Source of the DNA: Friedmanniella sp.
GTDB taxonomy: Bacteria > Actinomycetota > Actinomycetes > Propionibacteriales > Propionibacteriaceae
Assembly: GCA_025964935.1 (NCBI GenBank)
Contig: JAOPXW010000210.1
Coordinates: forward strand, 1-18,880
DNA length: 18,880 nt
Reading direction: 5' to 3'
Part shown: piece by piece, positions 12,442 to 18,880 of the stretch
Position numbering within the stretch: position 1 is the first letter of the stretch
How the letters are laid out: every line of letters begins with the position of its first letter
Notes under the pieces: model-generated
Seen by the model: only the letters and a program-made list of their open reading frames with translations
Database searches by the model: none
What the model was told of the DNA's origin: nothing
Made by a program: the position numbers and the translations under genes

Positions 12442-14843
12442 GCGGCCAGCTGGCGCAGGCACCAGCCGTAGAGGGCCGGGTCGAAGGCGTACGCGTTGGA
12501 GAAGTAGAAGCCGTAGAAGCGGCGGTAGACCCCGATCCAGTACGGCACCGCGTCGCCCCAGCGCTGGACGGCCAGGGCCTCCAGCCACGCCGCGTCCTCG
12601 GCGGCGCCGGGGTAGCCCTCCAGCTCGACGAAGGCCACCGCCCCGGTCAGGTCCATCAGGGGGTCCCCGGTCACGGTGTGCGGGCTGAAGTCGCCCAGGC
12701 CGGTGACCACCGGGCTGCCGTCGGCGCGCGGGCTGACGTAGGCGTTGGGGGCGCAGATGTCCCCGTGCACCACCGCGGGGGTGACGACCCGGGCGGACAG
12801 GTCGCGGTGCAGCTGGTCCCAGACCGCGGCCACGTCGGGCCGGTCGCGGGTCAGCTGGTCCCGGCTCTCGCGGGTCGGCCCGGCCAGCATGGCGTCGGCC
12901 AGGGCGACGAGGGTGGGGAAGGTCTGCGGGGCGCCGTCGCCGACCAGGCGGGCGAAGCCGGGGACGGGTGCGGGCAGCCGCTGGACCGCGGCGGCCGCGT
13001 CGAGCAGGCTGGCCAGCGCCGTACGCCGCTCGTCCACCTCGGCGGTGGCCAGCCAGGGGGAGAGGTTGCGGCCGGAGAACCGGCGGTCCACGGAGTACAC
13101 CCGGCCGGCCCGCTGACCGAGGTCGGTGATGACGGGGAGCTCGAGGCCGATGTCGGTCCGGCCCCAGAACTCGTACAGCCCCCGGAGCTGGGTCGCGGTC
13201 GGCAGCGGTGCCTCGTGGCCGGACCGGTAGAGCCGGAGCACGAGCTCGCGCTCCTGGTCGGGGCGGTGGTCGAGGGCGAAGACCTCGCTCTCGCCGCCGG
13301 CACCCAGCAGCCGGTCGCGGCTGGTCCCGAACGCGGCGAGCAGGTCGTCCTCGGCCCGACGGTCGGTTGACCCGGCCCCGACCTGGTCCACCGGGACGCG
13401 CTCCCGGTCCGCGGTGCGCGCGGCCCGGGCCCGGTCGAGCTGGCTCAGGGCCAGCTCCCGGGCGTCGGCGACCGCGAGCTCCTGGGCGACGGCGTTCACC
13501 GGCCCGCGGGGGGTGTCGATGTGGACGTTGGCCAGCCGCAGCCGACGCTGCAGCGGGCCCTGTTCGATCCGGACCGACTGGGTCTTGGCGTGCGGGACGA
13601 TGTCGCGGACCCGGTTCAGCCAGCCGTGCTCGGTGACGATGGCCCGCTCGTTCCAGCCGTAGTGCAGGGTCCAGAAGTCGTACCAGCGATACCACCGGGG
13701 CCGCTGCGGCATCGAGTGCATGGTGATCGCCCCGAGGTCGAAGGCGGGCAGCACCCGGCCCAGGGCCAGCTCGACCTCGGCGCGGGTCGCGACGGGCAGC
13801 AGCACCGAGGTGGCGGCGGTGTCGTTGTCCTCGCCGCTGGACCGGCCGTAGCCCACGATGTCGACGTCGCCCCGGGACCAGCCCATCCGCCGCCACAGCA
13901 GCGGCTGGGTGATCTTGACGCCCTGGATGCGGTCGATCGGGACCGACTGGCTGGTGAGGTTGGTCAGGCCACGGGTCACCCGCAGCCCACGGGTCGACTC
14001 CGAGAGTGTGAACCGGAACATGGCCACGACCCGGCGGCCCACCAGCGAGACCGCCCCGAAGAGCAGCGGGATGAGCCCGGTCAGGGCGTAGCCGGAGACG
14101 CCCAGGGTGGTGGTCAGGGTCAGGGCGAGGACGGTGATGACGGCCGAGATGAGCCACTCACTGGAGAGGAGGAACCCGAGGACGAGGCGCTGGGGCGGCA
14201 CCACGACCAGCGGGTGGTCGCGGGCGGCGAGGTCGGTGAAGGCGCTGGTGGGGGAGGAGTCCACGTCGCTGAGCCGGGTGCGTTGGCCGTGGGCCCGGGT
14301 CAGCAGGTAGTCGCGCAGGGCGGCGGCCTTGCTCCGCCGCAGGTAGCGGAGCCGGGTGGTGCTGTCCCCGGCGCCGGCCTCGAGCCGGAGCTCGGCGAGC
14401 CCGAACATCCGGGCGGCCAGGGGCTGGATCAGGTCGACGGACTGCAGCCGCTCGAACGGGATCTTCTTGGAGCTCTTGAACACGGCCCCGGTCTCGATCC
14501 GCAGCTCGTCGTCGTCGATCACGAAGCGGGTGAACCACCAGCTGACGAAGCCGGCGGTCGCGGCCAGCAGCATGGCGGCCAGGATCAGCAGCAGCAGCCA
14601 GGCCAGGTTGGTGACCGGGAACCGGTTGTCCCCCGAGCCGTCGGGGATCAGCTCGCGGCCGAGACCGAAGGCGAGGGCCACGAAGACGAGCCAGCCCCTG
14701 ATGAACGGGGTCAGCGGGTGCGGCCGCTCGGTCTGCTTGACCGTCGGGGCGCCGGGGACGGCCGGGGCGAGGTCGGAGCGGGGGTCGGCGGACGCAGGCT
14801 CGACCCGCAGGTCGGGGCTGTCGGGGGGTGGGGTGGCGGTCAC
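12438..14843 (-). CDS. YdbT-like PH-domain membrane protein fused to an aminoglycoside phosphotransferase-like kinase
   Basis: This is one uninterrupted 801-codon frame. Residues about 1-460 are YdbT-like: membrane segments near 48-60, 79-101 and 218-270, and three bPH2 domains, the first at about 103-180 (FVIDDDELRIETGAVFKSSK), the second at about 275-365 (FRFTLSESTRGLRVTRG) and the third at about 395-456 (ERAIVTEHGWLNRVRDI). A 40-residue hydrophilic linker leads to an APH-fold kinase (about 500-801). It shows LLGAGGESEVFAL, LVLRLY with the Lys-equivalent Arg537, the catalytic VVHGDICAPN (His693, Asp695, Asn700), and the metal site GLGDFS (Asp718) with GDPLMDL. Catalytic positions look intact. 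The GTG start at 14843 overlaps the ydbS-like stop by four bases (GTGA). Two ancestral genes have apparently been joined; the kinase substrate is unknown. Confidence 0.88.
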   Translation of the reverse strand: MTATPPPDSPDLRVEPASADPRSDLAPAVPGAPTVKQTERPHPLTPFIRGWLVFVALAFGLGRELIPDGSGDNRFPVTNLAWLLLLILAAMLLAATAGFVSWWFTRFVIDDDELRIETGAVFKSSKKIPFERLQSVDLIQPLAARMFGLAELRLEAGAGDSTTRLRYLRRSKAAALRDYLLTRAHGQRTRLSDVDSSPTSAFTDLAARDHPLVVVPPQRLVLGFLLSSEWLISAVITVLALTLTTTLGVSGYALTGLIPLLFGAVSLVGRRVVAMFRFTLSESTRGLRVTRGLTNLTSQSVPIDRIQGVKITQPLLWRRMGWSRGDVDIVGYGRSSGEDNDTAATSVLLPVATRAEVELALGRVLPAFDLGAITMHSMPQRPRWYRWYDFWTLHYGWNERAIVTEHGWLNRVRDIVPHAKTQSVRIEQGPLQRRLRLANVHIDTPRGPVNAVAQELAVADARELALSQLDRARAARTADRERVPVDQVGAGSTDRRAEDDLLAAFGTSRDRLLGAGGESEVFALDHRPDQERELVLRLYRSGHEAPLPTATQLRGLYEFWGRTDIGLELPVITDLGQRAGRVYSVDRRFSGRNLSPWLATAEVDERRTALASLLDAAAAVQRLPAPVPGFARLVGDGAPQTFPTLVALADAMLAGPTRESRDQLTRDRPDVAAVWDQLHRDLSARVVTPAVVHGDICAPNAYVSPRADGSPVVTGLGDFSPHTVTGDPLMDLTGAVAFVELEGYPGAAEDAAWLEALAVQRWGDAVPYWIGVYRRFYGFYFSNAYAFDPALYGWCLRQLAA

Positions 14844-15331
14844 AGGCCGGAGGCGTGCGCCTCGCCCAGCTCGGTCAGCCGGTCCCGGAGCCGGGCGGCC
14901 TCGGCCGGGGGCAGGCCGGGGATGGTCGCGTTGGTCTCGGCGCTGGCGGTCTTCAGGGTCACACTCGCCAGCCCGAAGGCCCGTTCCAGGGGGCCCGAGC
15001 CCACCTCGACGAGCTGCATCCGGCCGTACGGGACGGCGATCAGCGAGCGGTAGAGGACGCCGTGGGTGATGTAGAGGTCGTCCTCGCGCTCCACGTAGCC
15101 CCACGCCCGATAGCTGCGCTGGTTGAGCAGCGCGCGGATCGCGATGATGATCGCGGCGATGCCCCAGATGACCGCCGAGATCCACCAGACGCCGGAGACC
15201 ACCCCCACGATCACCGCCGGGATGCTGAAGACGATCGGCACGACGATCAGGGTGCTGAGCAGACGCAGGGAGCGGTAGCGGGGGGAGAGGCGCTGCCACT
15301 CGTACGCCGGGGGCGCGAAAAGTTCGTCCAT
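14840..15331 (-). CDS. YdbS-like PH (bPH2) domain membrane protein
   Basis: The 163-aa product has two adjoining membrane segments at about 24-48 and 50-68 (LLSTLIVVPIVFSIPAVIVG, SAVIWGIAAIIIAIRALL). They are followed by one bPH2 domain: GYVEREDDLYITHGVLYRS, VPYGRMQLVEVGSGPLERAFGLASVTLKTAS, PGLPPAEAARLRDRL. In B. subtilis ydbS and ydbT are adjacent, belong to the sigma-W envelope-stress regulon and contribute to resistance against antimicrobial compounds. Here the same pair is kept, with translational coupling to the ydbT-like fusion gene. The upstream gene ends 50 bases away. A TAGCCT box nine bases before the ATG could give a secondary promoter. Confidence 0.92.
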   Translation of the reverse strand: MDELFAPPAYEWQRLSPRYRSLRLLSTLIVVPIVFSIPAVIVGVVSGVWWISAVIWGIAAIIIAIRALLNQRSYRAWGYVEREDDLYITHGVLYRSLIAVPYGRMQLVEVGSGPLERAFGLASVTLKTASAETNATIPGLPPAEAARLRDRLTELGEAHASGL

Positions 15332-15340
15332 GACAGTCTC

Positions 15341-15346
15341 AGGCTA
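15341..15346 (-). promoter_or_regulatory. Possible internal -10 box (TAGCCT) for the ydbS-like gene
   Basis: Minus-strand TAGCCT lies nine bases before ATG at 15331, in the 50-base gap after the DUF1707 gene. It may be an internal promoter of the operon. The evidence is the hexamer and its spacing only. Confidence 0.3.
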
Positions 15347-15381
15347 CGCGGCGGGGCCGGAGGCGCAGGCGCGTCGCCCGG

Positions 15382-16038
15382 TCACCGACGGGGTTTGGGC
15401 GAGGGCGGCTTGGGCCCGCGGACGTTGACGCCGCCGAACAGGGCCAGACCCTTGATGACCAGGACGGGCGCGCCGGGATCGGTCTCGGTGACCCGGCGGA
15501 TGTCGCTGCCGCCGAAGATGCCGATGGTCTCGTCCCGGACGGTCATGCCGGCCGGGACATGGACGTCGAGGCCGCCGAAGCACGAGAGGGCCACGATCTC
15601 GGTGGTCCGGCTCTCCAGGATCGCCTCGGTCAGGTCGAGGTCCACCCCGCCGAACACGGCGATGGTCTTCAGGCTGCGTCGGACGCGCCACCGACCCTTG
15701 CGGGTGGTCCCGCTGAAGACCGCCACCATCACATCCGAGTCTCCGGTGGGGTGGGTCGTGTCGAGGGTGTAGGTCGTCGGCGTCGCCGGGGTCAGGCCGG
15801 TCGACGCGGACGGGGGGCGGCTGGGTCGGACGTCGCTGGTCAGCGGGGCGAGCTCGGCGAACGTCCGGGAGCGCAGGGCCTGGTCCAGGCGTTCTTCGTG
15901 CTCCTCGGCGGTGAGGCGGCCCTCCGCGTACGCGGTGTTCAGGATGGCCGCCACCTGCTCGCGGTCGCGGTCGGAGGCGCGCAGGTGGCCGTTCGGCACC
16001 GGGGCGTCCGGGCCCGGCTCGGGCAGGCGGTCGGTCAT
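15382..16038 (-). CDS. DUF1707 and LiaF-like C-terminal domain protein
   Basis: The 218-aa protein has an N-terminal DUF1707 module at about residues 17-70 (LRASDRDREQVAAILNTAYA, LTAEEHEERLDQAL, SRTFAELAPLTSD). A Pro/Ser/Thr-rich linker follows, then a repetitive beta-rich domain from about 100. Its repeats MVAVFSGTTRKG, TIAVFGGVDLDL, IVALSCFGGLDVHVP, TIGIFGGSDIRR and GLALFGGVNVRG match the cell-wall-active antibiotic response (LiaF C-terminal) fold. No membrane segment is seen. LiaF tunes a cell-envelope stress two-component system in Bacillus; the function in actinobacteria is less clear. It is the first gene of the minus-strand block leading into the PH-domain genes. TAGCGT lies six bases before the ATG. 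Confidence 0.92.
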   Translation of the reverse strand: MTDRLPEPGPDAPVPNGHLRASDRDREQVAAILNTAYAEGRLTAEEHEERLDQALRSRTFAELAPLTSDVRPSRPPSASTGLTPATPTTYTLDTTHPTGDSDVMVAVFSGTTRKGRWRVRRSLKTIAVFGGVDLDLTEAILESRTTEIVALSCFGGLDVHVPAGMTVRDETIGIFGGSDIRRVTETDPGAPVLVIKGLALFGGVNVRGPKPPSPKPRR

Positions 16039-16044
16039 GGGCCC

Positions 16045-16050
16045 ACGCTA
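16045..16050 (-). promoter_or_regulatory. -10 box (TAGCGT) for the DUF1707 gene and its operon
   Basis: Minus-strand TAGCGT is followed by six bases and then ATG at 16038, predicting a leaderless start for the four-gene unit running to 11926. Confidence 0.42.
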
Positions 16051-16187
16051 TGCCGCGGCGGGGGTCGGGTGGAGGCGGGCGGTGCGAAGGTCCGGAGGCG
16101 GCCGCACCTTTGTGCGCAGCCGCGTGCGTACGGAGCCGTCCGCCGCCCACCGGGAGAGCGAAGGCGCTGGTCCGGGCCCCGATGGGC

Positions 16188-16193
16188 TATGCT
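16188..16193 (+). promoter_or_regulatory. -10 box (TATGCT) for tRNA-Gly
   Basis: TATGCT lies 21 bases before the first tRNA base, predicting a precursor leader of roughly 14 bases. No convincing -35 hexamer is seen at the right distance. Confidence 0.45.
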
Positions 16194-16198
16194 TTCCG

Positions 16199-16213
16199 GG
16201 CGGCTGAGCCGCC
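16199..16213 (+). other. Short hairpin in the tRNA-Gly precursor leader
   Basis: GGCGGC-TGA-GCCGCC is a perfect six-pair stem with a three-base loop. It ends one base before the mature tRNA 5' end, so it would form in the pre-tRNA leader next to the RNase P cleavage site. Function is unknown. Confidence 0.4.
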
Positions 16214-16214
16214 T

Positions 16215-16288
16215 GCGGATGTCGTACAATGGCAGTACATCAGCTTCCCAAGCTGAGAATGCGGGTTCGATTCCCGTCGTCCGCTCCA
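16215..16288 (+). tRNA. tRNA-Gly(CCC)
   Basis: The cloverleaf is complete: acceptor GCGGATG pairs with CGTCCGC (one G-U), D-stem GTAC/GTAC, anticodon stem TCAGC/GCTGA around the loop TTCCCAA, and T-arm GCGGG-TTCGATT-CCCGT. The anticodon CCC reads GGG, hence glycine. Discriminator base T is the usual one for bacterial tRNA-Gly, and the 3' CCA is encoded in the gene. Base composition falls just downstream of it. Confidence 0.97.
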
Positions 16289-16297
16289 GCGTGAAAA

Positions 16298-16349
16298 GAC
16301 CTCGTCACCGGCAGGATCGCGACCAGGCGAGTCATCCTTGACGAGGGTC
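16298..16349 (+). terminator. Imperfect inverted repeat downstream of tRNA-Gly
   Basis: GACCTCGTCA (16298-16307) is complementary to TGACGAGGGTC (16339-16349) with one bulged base. They are separated by about 31 bases. The long loop makes it a weak terminator candidate; it could instead be a protein site or chance. The rest of 16289-16476 shows no gene. Confidence 0.25.
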
Positions 16350-16476
16350 AGGCTATGGTCGTTCCCCCGACTTGCGCCACCGTCCGCACGACCGGGCGTG
16401 CCGAAGGCTGATCGCGTCCGCCGCATAGCTCTGGTGCTGGCCACGTGCTGGGTACGCTCCGCGTCGCCACCCAAGA

Positions 16477-16974
16477 CTAGACGATGCGCATCGCCCCGAA
16501 CCGGGCTTCCAAGTCCGGGAGCCAGGAGCGGTCGAAACTCAGACCGTAGCTCCTGCAGAGCTCATAGACCTCTTCCTCGGTCGACGCCGATGGGGTTTGG
16601 AGCATGGCGGCCACGTGGTCGAACAAGCGCTCAAAACCGGCAGGAGAAATGACCTCGAGAATTCGCGACGGTCCGGGCCCAGGGTTCCACAAGGTGTGCA
16701 GGACGTTGCGCGGCTTCCAGATATATGAACCGGCGACCGCTTCTATCTCCTGGTCACCGACGCGGGCCCAGACCGTGCCTTCGAGGACGAATGACAGCTC
16801 ATCCTCGTGCTGGTGGATATGCGGATCCACGAGCACGCCCGGCTCGATCGGATGCTCCACGATCGCGAAGCTTCCACCGGTTTGCTCGCCGCGCACTTTG
16901 AAGTGAACGCCCATTCCGCCCAGGTCGACCACATCTCCAGCACCGGGAGGCAGGTAAGCGTCGGCGTTCTGCAT
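16477..16974 (-). CDS. Cupin-domain protein
   Basis: The 165-aa protein has a single conserved cupin barrel. Motif 1 is exact: Gly46-x5-His52-x-His54-x3-Glu58-x6-Gly65. Motif 2 is Gly82-x5-Pro88-x-Asn90-x2-His93-x3-Asn97, with Asn replacing the usual Gly. His52, His54, Glu58 and His93 form a complete metal-binding set, so an enzyme or metal-dependent sensor role is possible. After the barrel, a helical tail (about 105-165) contains SPAGFERLFDHVAAML, often seen in small cupins of secondary or sugar metabolism. The substrate is unknown. Its ATG has TACGGT five bases upstream. GC content is clearly lower than in genes left of the tRNA. Confidence 0.92.
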   Translation of the reverse strand: MQNADAYLPPGAGDVVDLGGMGVHFKVRGEQTGGSFAIVEHPIEPGVLVDPHIHQHEDELSFVLEGTVWARVGDQEIEAVAGSYIWKPRNVLHTLWNPGPGPSRILEVISPAGFERLFDHVAAMLQTPSASTEEEVYELCRSYGLSFDRSWLPDLEARFGAMRIV

Positions 16975-16979
16975 GGCTC

Positions 16980-16985
16980 ACCGTA
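16980..16985 (-). promoter_or_regulatory. -10 box (TACGGT) for the cupin gene
   Basis: Minus-strand TACGGT is followed by five bases and then ATG at 16974, again fitting a (near-)leaderless start. There is no Shine-Dalgarno close to the ATG. Confidence 0.33.
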
Positions 16986-17019
16986 CTGCCCTCTGGAGCG
17001 GCGCGGGTTGGGGTGGAGG

Positions 17020-17039
17020 CCTCTGGCGCGAGGCAGAGG
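17020..17039 (-). terminator. Hairpin between the transporter and cupin genes
   Basis: CCTCTG and CAGAGG form a perfect six-pair stem around an eight-base loop. It lies 45 bases downstream of the transporter stop and upstream of the cupin promoter. It could end the transporter transcript; no U-tract is present. Confidence 0.3.
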
Positions 17040-17083
17040 TCACCACAACGTCGTCGAGTGCCAACGCTCACGGGCGAAGGGCA

Positions 17084-18880
17084 CTAACCTCTCTGGTCCG
17101 CGCGAGGAGTAGTTACGTCGGCCGGTACGTCAGCGAAGAGGCGCTCCTCGTCCAAGGCTGAGGTCTGCACCACGATGACGTCGCACACCGCGTTCCTCAC
17201 CACCTTGGCCGGGACGGACCCGAGCTGCTCGCCCTCCGCGGCGCCCAGCCCGCGGTTGCCGACGACGATCACGCTGGCCGGGTTCGATCCGACCGTGTCG
17301 AGCAGGGCCTGGGCGGGGTCGCCCTGGTAGAGCCGCTGCTCGATGTATCGGGCGCGCTGTCTGGTGAGGCTGGTGACCGAGGATTCCAGCGCCCTACGAG
17401 CGGCGTCGGCGCCAATGAGGTCGCGGTGCCCCCCGGAGGGGCTGGTCCGAGCGTCCGGAGCCGCCTCGGTGTACGCCGTCACGACGATGAGCTGAGCCTG
17501 GGCCGCTTGTGCCACGTCAGAGGCTCGGTCGACGGCGTACTGGCTGGTCGCCGTGCCGTCGGAACCGACCACGACCCGGTCGTAGACGGTGATGCTGCGC
17601 TTGCCGCCCAGCGGCATGATCGGCGACTCGTCCGCCTCGTTCGGCGGGTTCACCCACAGCATCGCCACGGCACCGATGGCCAGCAGTGCGCCAGCCAACA
17701 TCATGGCGTTGGAGCCTTTCCCGCCGAGGAGGTTCTTGAAGATCCAGCCGAAGGTGACCGTCTCGATCAGCATCGGCACCACGATCATCATGTTCAGGAT
17801 GCCCATGTAGACGCCGGTGCGCTTGGCCGGAACCATGCTGGCGACCATCAGGTAGGGAACGCCGACCGCGCTGGCCCAGAAGATGCCGACGCCGATCATG
17901 GGCACCAGCGCCAGGTACTGGTTGTGGATGTTGGCCAGCCCGATGAGGGATATCGCGGCAAGGCCGAGCGCGGCGGCATGCACCCGCTTGGCACCGATGC
18001 GCTGGGCGAACCCCACCAGGAACAGGGCGGAGATCATGGTGACGAAGTTGTAGGCGCCGTTCTGCAGGCCGCTCCAGGCGATGGCGTCGTCCCAGGCCGG
18101 CCCCCCTTGCTCGGGTGTGGTGTTGAAGACCGTCTCACCAAGGCTGACAGCCAGGAACTGCCAGTAGATGAACATGGCGTACCACTGGAAGAGGAAGACG
18201 ACACCGATCTTGTGCATGGCCACGGGCATGGTCTTCACGGCGTCGGTGATGTCGGCCAGAGCGTGGCGGATGCCCTTCGGTGCGTTTCGGATCTCAGCGA
18301 GGTCCTCGTCCGAAGGAGTCAGCTCTTTGGTGCGCGCCATCGCCGTCAACACGGTCACCAGAATGCAGACGACACCGATCATGAACACCGTGTACATCCA
18401 GTAGGGCACGCCGTTGCCGGCGGTCTTGTCGAGCGCGGACACCTTCTGGAGCACGAACAGTGACACATTGGCCAGCACGGCGCCCGCCCCGGTGAACATG
18501 CTCTGGGTCAGGAACCCGCGCGCCAGTTGCGACTTCGGCAGCCGGTCCGAGATGAACGCCCGGTACGGCTCCATGGAGGTGTTGTTGCCGGCGTCCAGCA
18601 GCCAGAAGCACACGACGCCCAGCCACAGGGCACCAACGAAGGGAAACGCGGCAAGGATGAGCGCGCACAGGATCGCCCCACAGGTGATGAACGGACGGCG
18701 TCGACCCCAGCGGGGGCTCCACGTCCGGTCACTGATGGCGCCGATCATCGGTTGGATGATGAGGCCGGTGACCGGTCCTGCCAGGTTCAGCAGTGGCAGC
18801 TGCTCCGGTTTGGCCCCGATCAGGAGGAAGAGCGGGTTCACCGCGGACTGGGTGAGGCCGAAGCTGAACTGAACCCCGAA
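17084..18880 (-). CDS. MFS sugar-type transporter fused to a UspA domain (partial, 5' end off right edge)
   Basis: The frame is open to the window edge and continues in family-like sequence upstream of a GTG at 18841 (FGVQFSFGLTQSAVNPLF), so the true start lies outside. The membrane part resembles GPH/SUT-type (sucrose or maltoside:proton) carriers: LPLLNLAGPVTGLIIQPMIG, ISDRTWSPRWGRRRPFI, DAGNNTSMEPYRAFISD, and AVGVPYLMVASMVP. Roughly eleven membrane segments are visible. After a short linker, about 17600-17130 encodes a universal stress protein domain starting VYDRVVVGSDGTATSQYAVD. Its ATP-binding motif is intact: GNRG-x9-GS (in VVGNRGLGAAEGEQLGSVPA). USP fusion suggests nucleotide- or stress-dependent control of transport. 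The sugar is not predictable. Confidence 0.92.
   Translation of the reverse strand, partial: FGVQFSFGLTQSAVNPLFLLIGAKPEQLPLLNLAGPVTGLIIQPMIGAISDRTWSPRWGRRRPFITCGAILCALILAAFPFVGALWLGVVCFWLLDAGNNTSMEPYRAFISDRLPKSQLARGFLTQSMFTGAGAVLANVSLFVLQKVSALDKTAGNGVPYWMYTVFMIGVVCILVTVLTAMARTKELTPSDEDLAEIRNAPKGIRHALADITDAVKTMPVAMHKIGVVFLFQWYAMFIYWQFLAVSLGETVFNTTPEQGGPAWDDAIAWSGLQNGAYNFVTMISALFLVGFAQRIGAKRVHAAALGLAAISLIGLANIHNQYLALVPMIGVGIFWASAVGVPYLMVASMVPAKRTGVYMGILNMMIVVPMLIETVTFGWIFKNLLGGKGSNAMMLAGALLAIGAVAMLWVNPPNEADESPIMPLGGKRSITVYDRVVVGSDGTATSQYAVDRASDVAQAAQAQLIVVTAYTEAAPDARTSPSGGHRDLIGADAARRALESSVTSLTRQRARYIEQRLYQGDPAQALLDTVGSNPASVIVVGNRGLGAAEGEQLGSVPAKVVRNAVCDVIVVQTSALDEERLFADVPADVTTPRADQRG

Noticed and set aside
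16289..16476. Attachment-site duplicate of the tRNA 3' end or an integrase remnant
   Set aside because: No repeat of the tRNA 3' segment and no integrase-like frame was found in this gap.
17057..17085. CIRCE-like (HrcA) element
   Set aside because: The arms resemble half of CIRCE but are in the opposite order with the wrong spacing, and no chaperone gene follows.
1..18880. CRISPR arrays, insertion sequences, selenocysteine genes
   Set aside because: No evenly spaced direct repeats, transposase motifs with terminal inverted repeats, or in-frame UGA within a conserved domain were seen.

Overview
The window is high-GC (about 70% or more over most of its length), dense, mostly single-copy chromosomal DNA. 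Its gene content and style point to an actinomycete: polyphosphate glucokinase, DUF1707 and PH-domain envelope proteins, many GTG starts, and start codons without a Shine-Dalgarno but with a TAnnnT -10 box a few bases upstream. I cannot name the genus. No integrase, transposase, CRISPR array or phage gene is visible.

Layout. 1-610: the 5' end of an unknown minus-strand gene, then an OhrR-like MarR regulator, divergent from a 67-aa unknown protein across a palindromic operator. 610-4221: the small gene, pgi, a strong terminator, an Arg/Gly/His-rich protein of unknown function, and a SanA/YdcF-type membrane protein. 4409-8019: an Fpg/Nei DNA glycosylase, a methyltransferase with a His-rich N-terminus, and a glycogen-debranching-type hydrolase. 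8145-11918: argS, yaaA, polyphosphate glucokinase (minus strand) and a small SRPBCC protein. 11926-16038: a compact minus-strand four-gene block read as DUF1707/LiaF-like protein, YdbS-like PH protein, a YdbT-like PH protein fused to an aminoglycoside-phosphotransferase-like kinase domain, and a GNAT acetyltransferase of the Pat/YncA type. 16215-16288: tRNA-Gly(CCC). 16477-18880: a cupin and an MFS sugar-type transporter fused to a UspA domain, cut by the right edge; base composition falls noticeably after the tRNA.

Working together. Pgi, polyphosphate glucokinase, the debranching-type enzyme and perhaps the transporter all bear on glucose/glycogen use, but they are not in one operon. The DUF1707-ydbS-ydbT::kinase-GNAT block looks like one transcription unit, with 4-base overlaps at two junctions. 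By analogy with B. subtilis ydbST (sigma-W regulon) and LiaF, it may serve the cell envelope or antimicrobial resistance. The kinase fusion is the most unusual object in the window. Most monocistronic starts look leaderless, whereas three genes carry clear Shine-Dalgarno sites.
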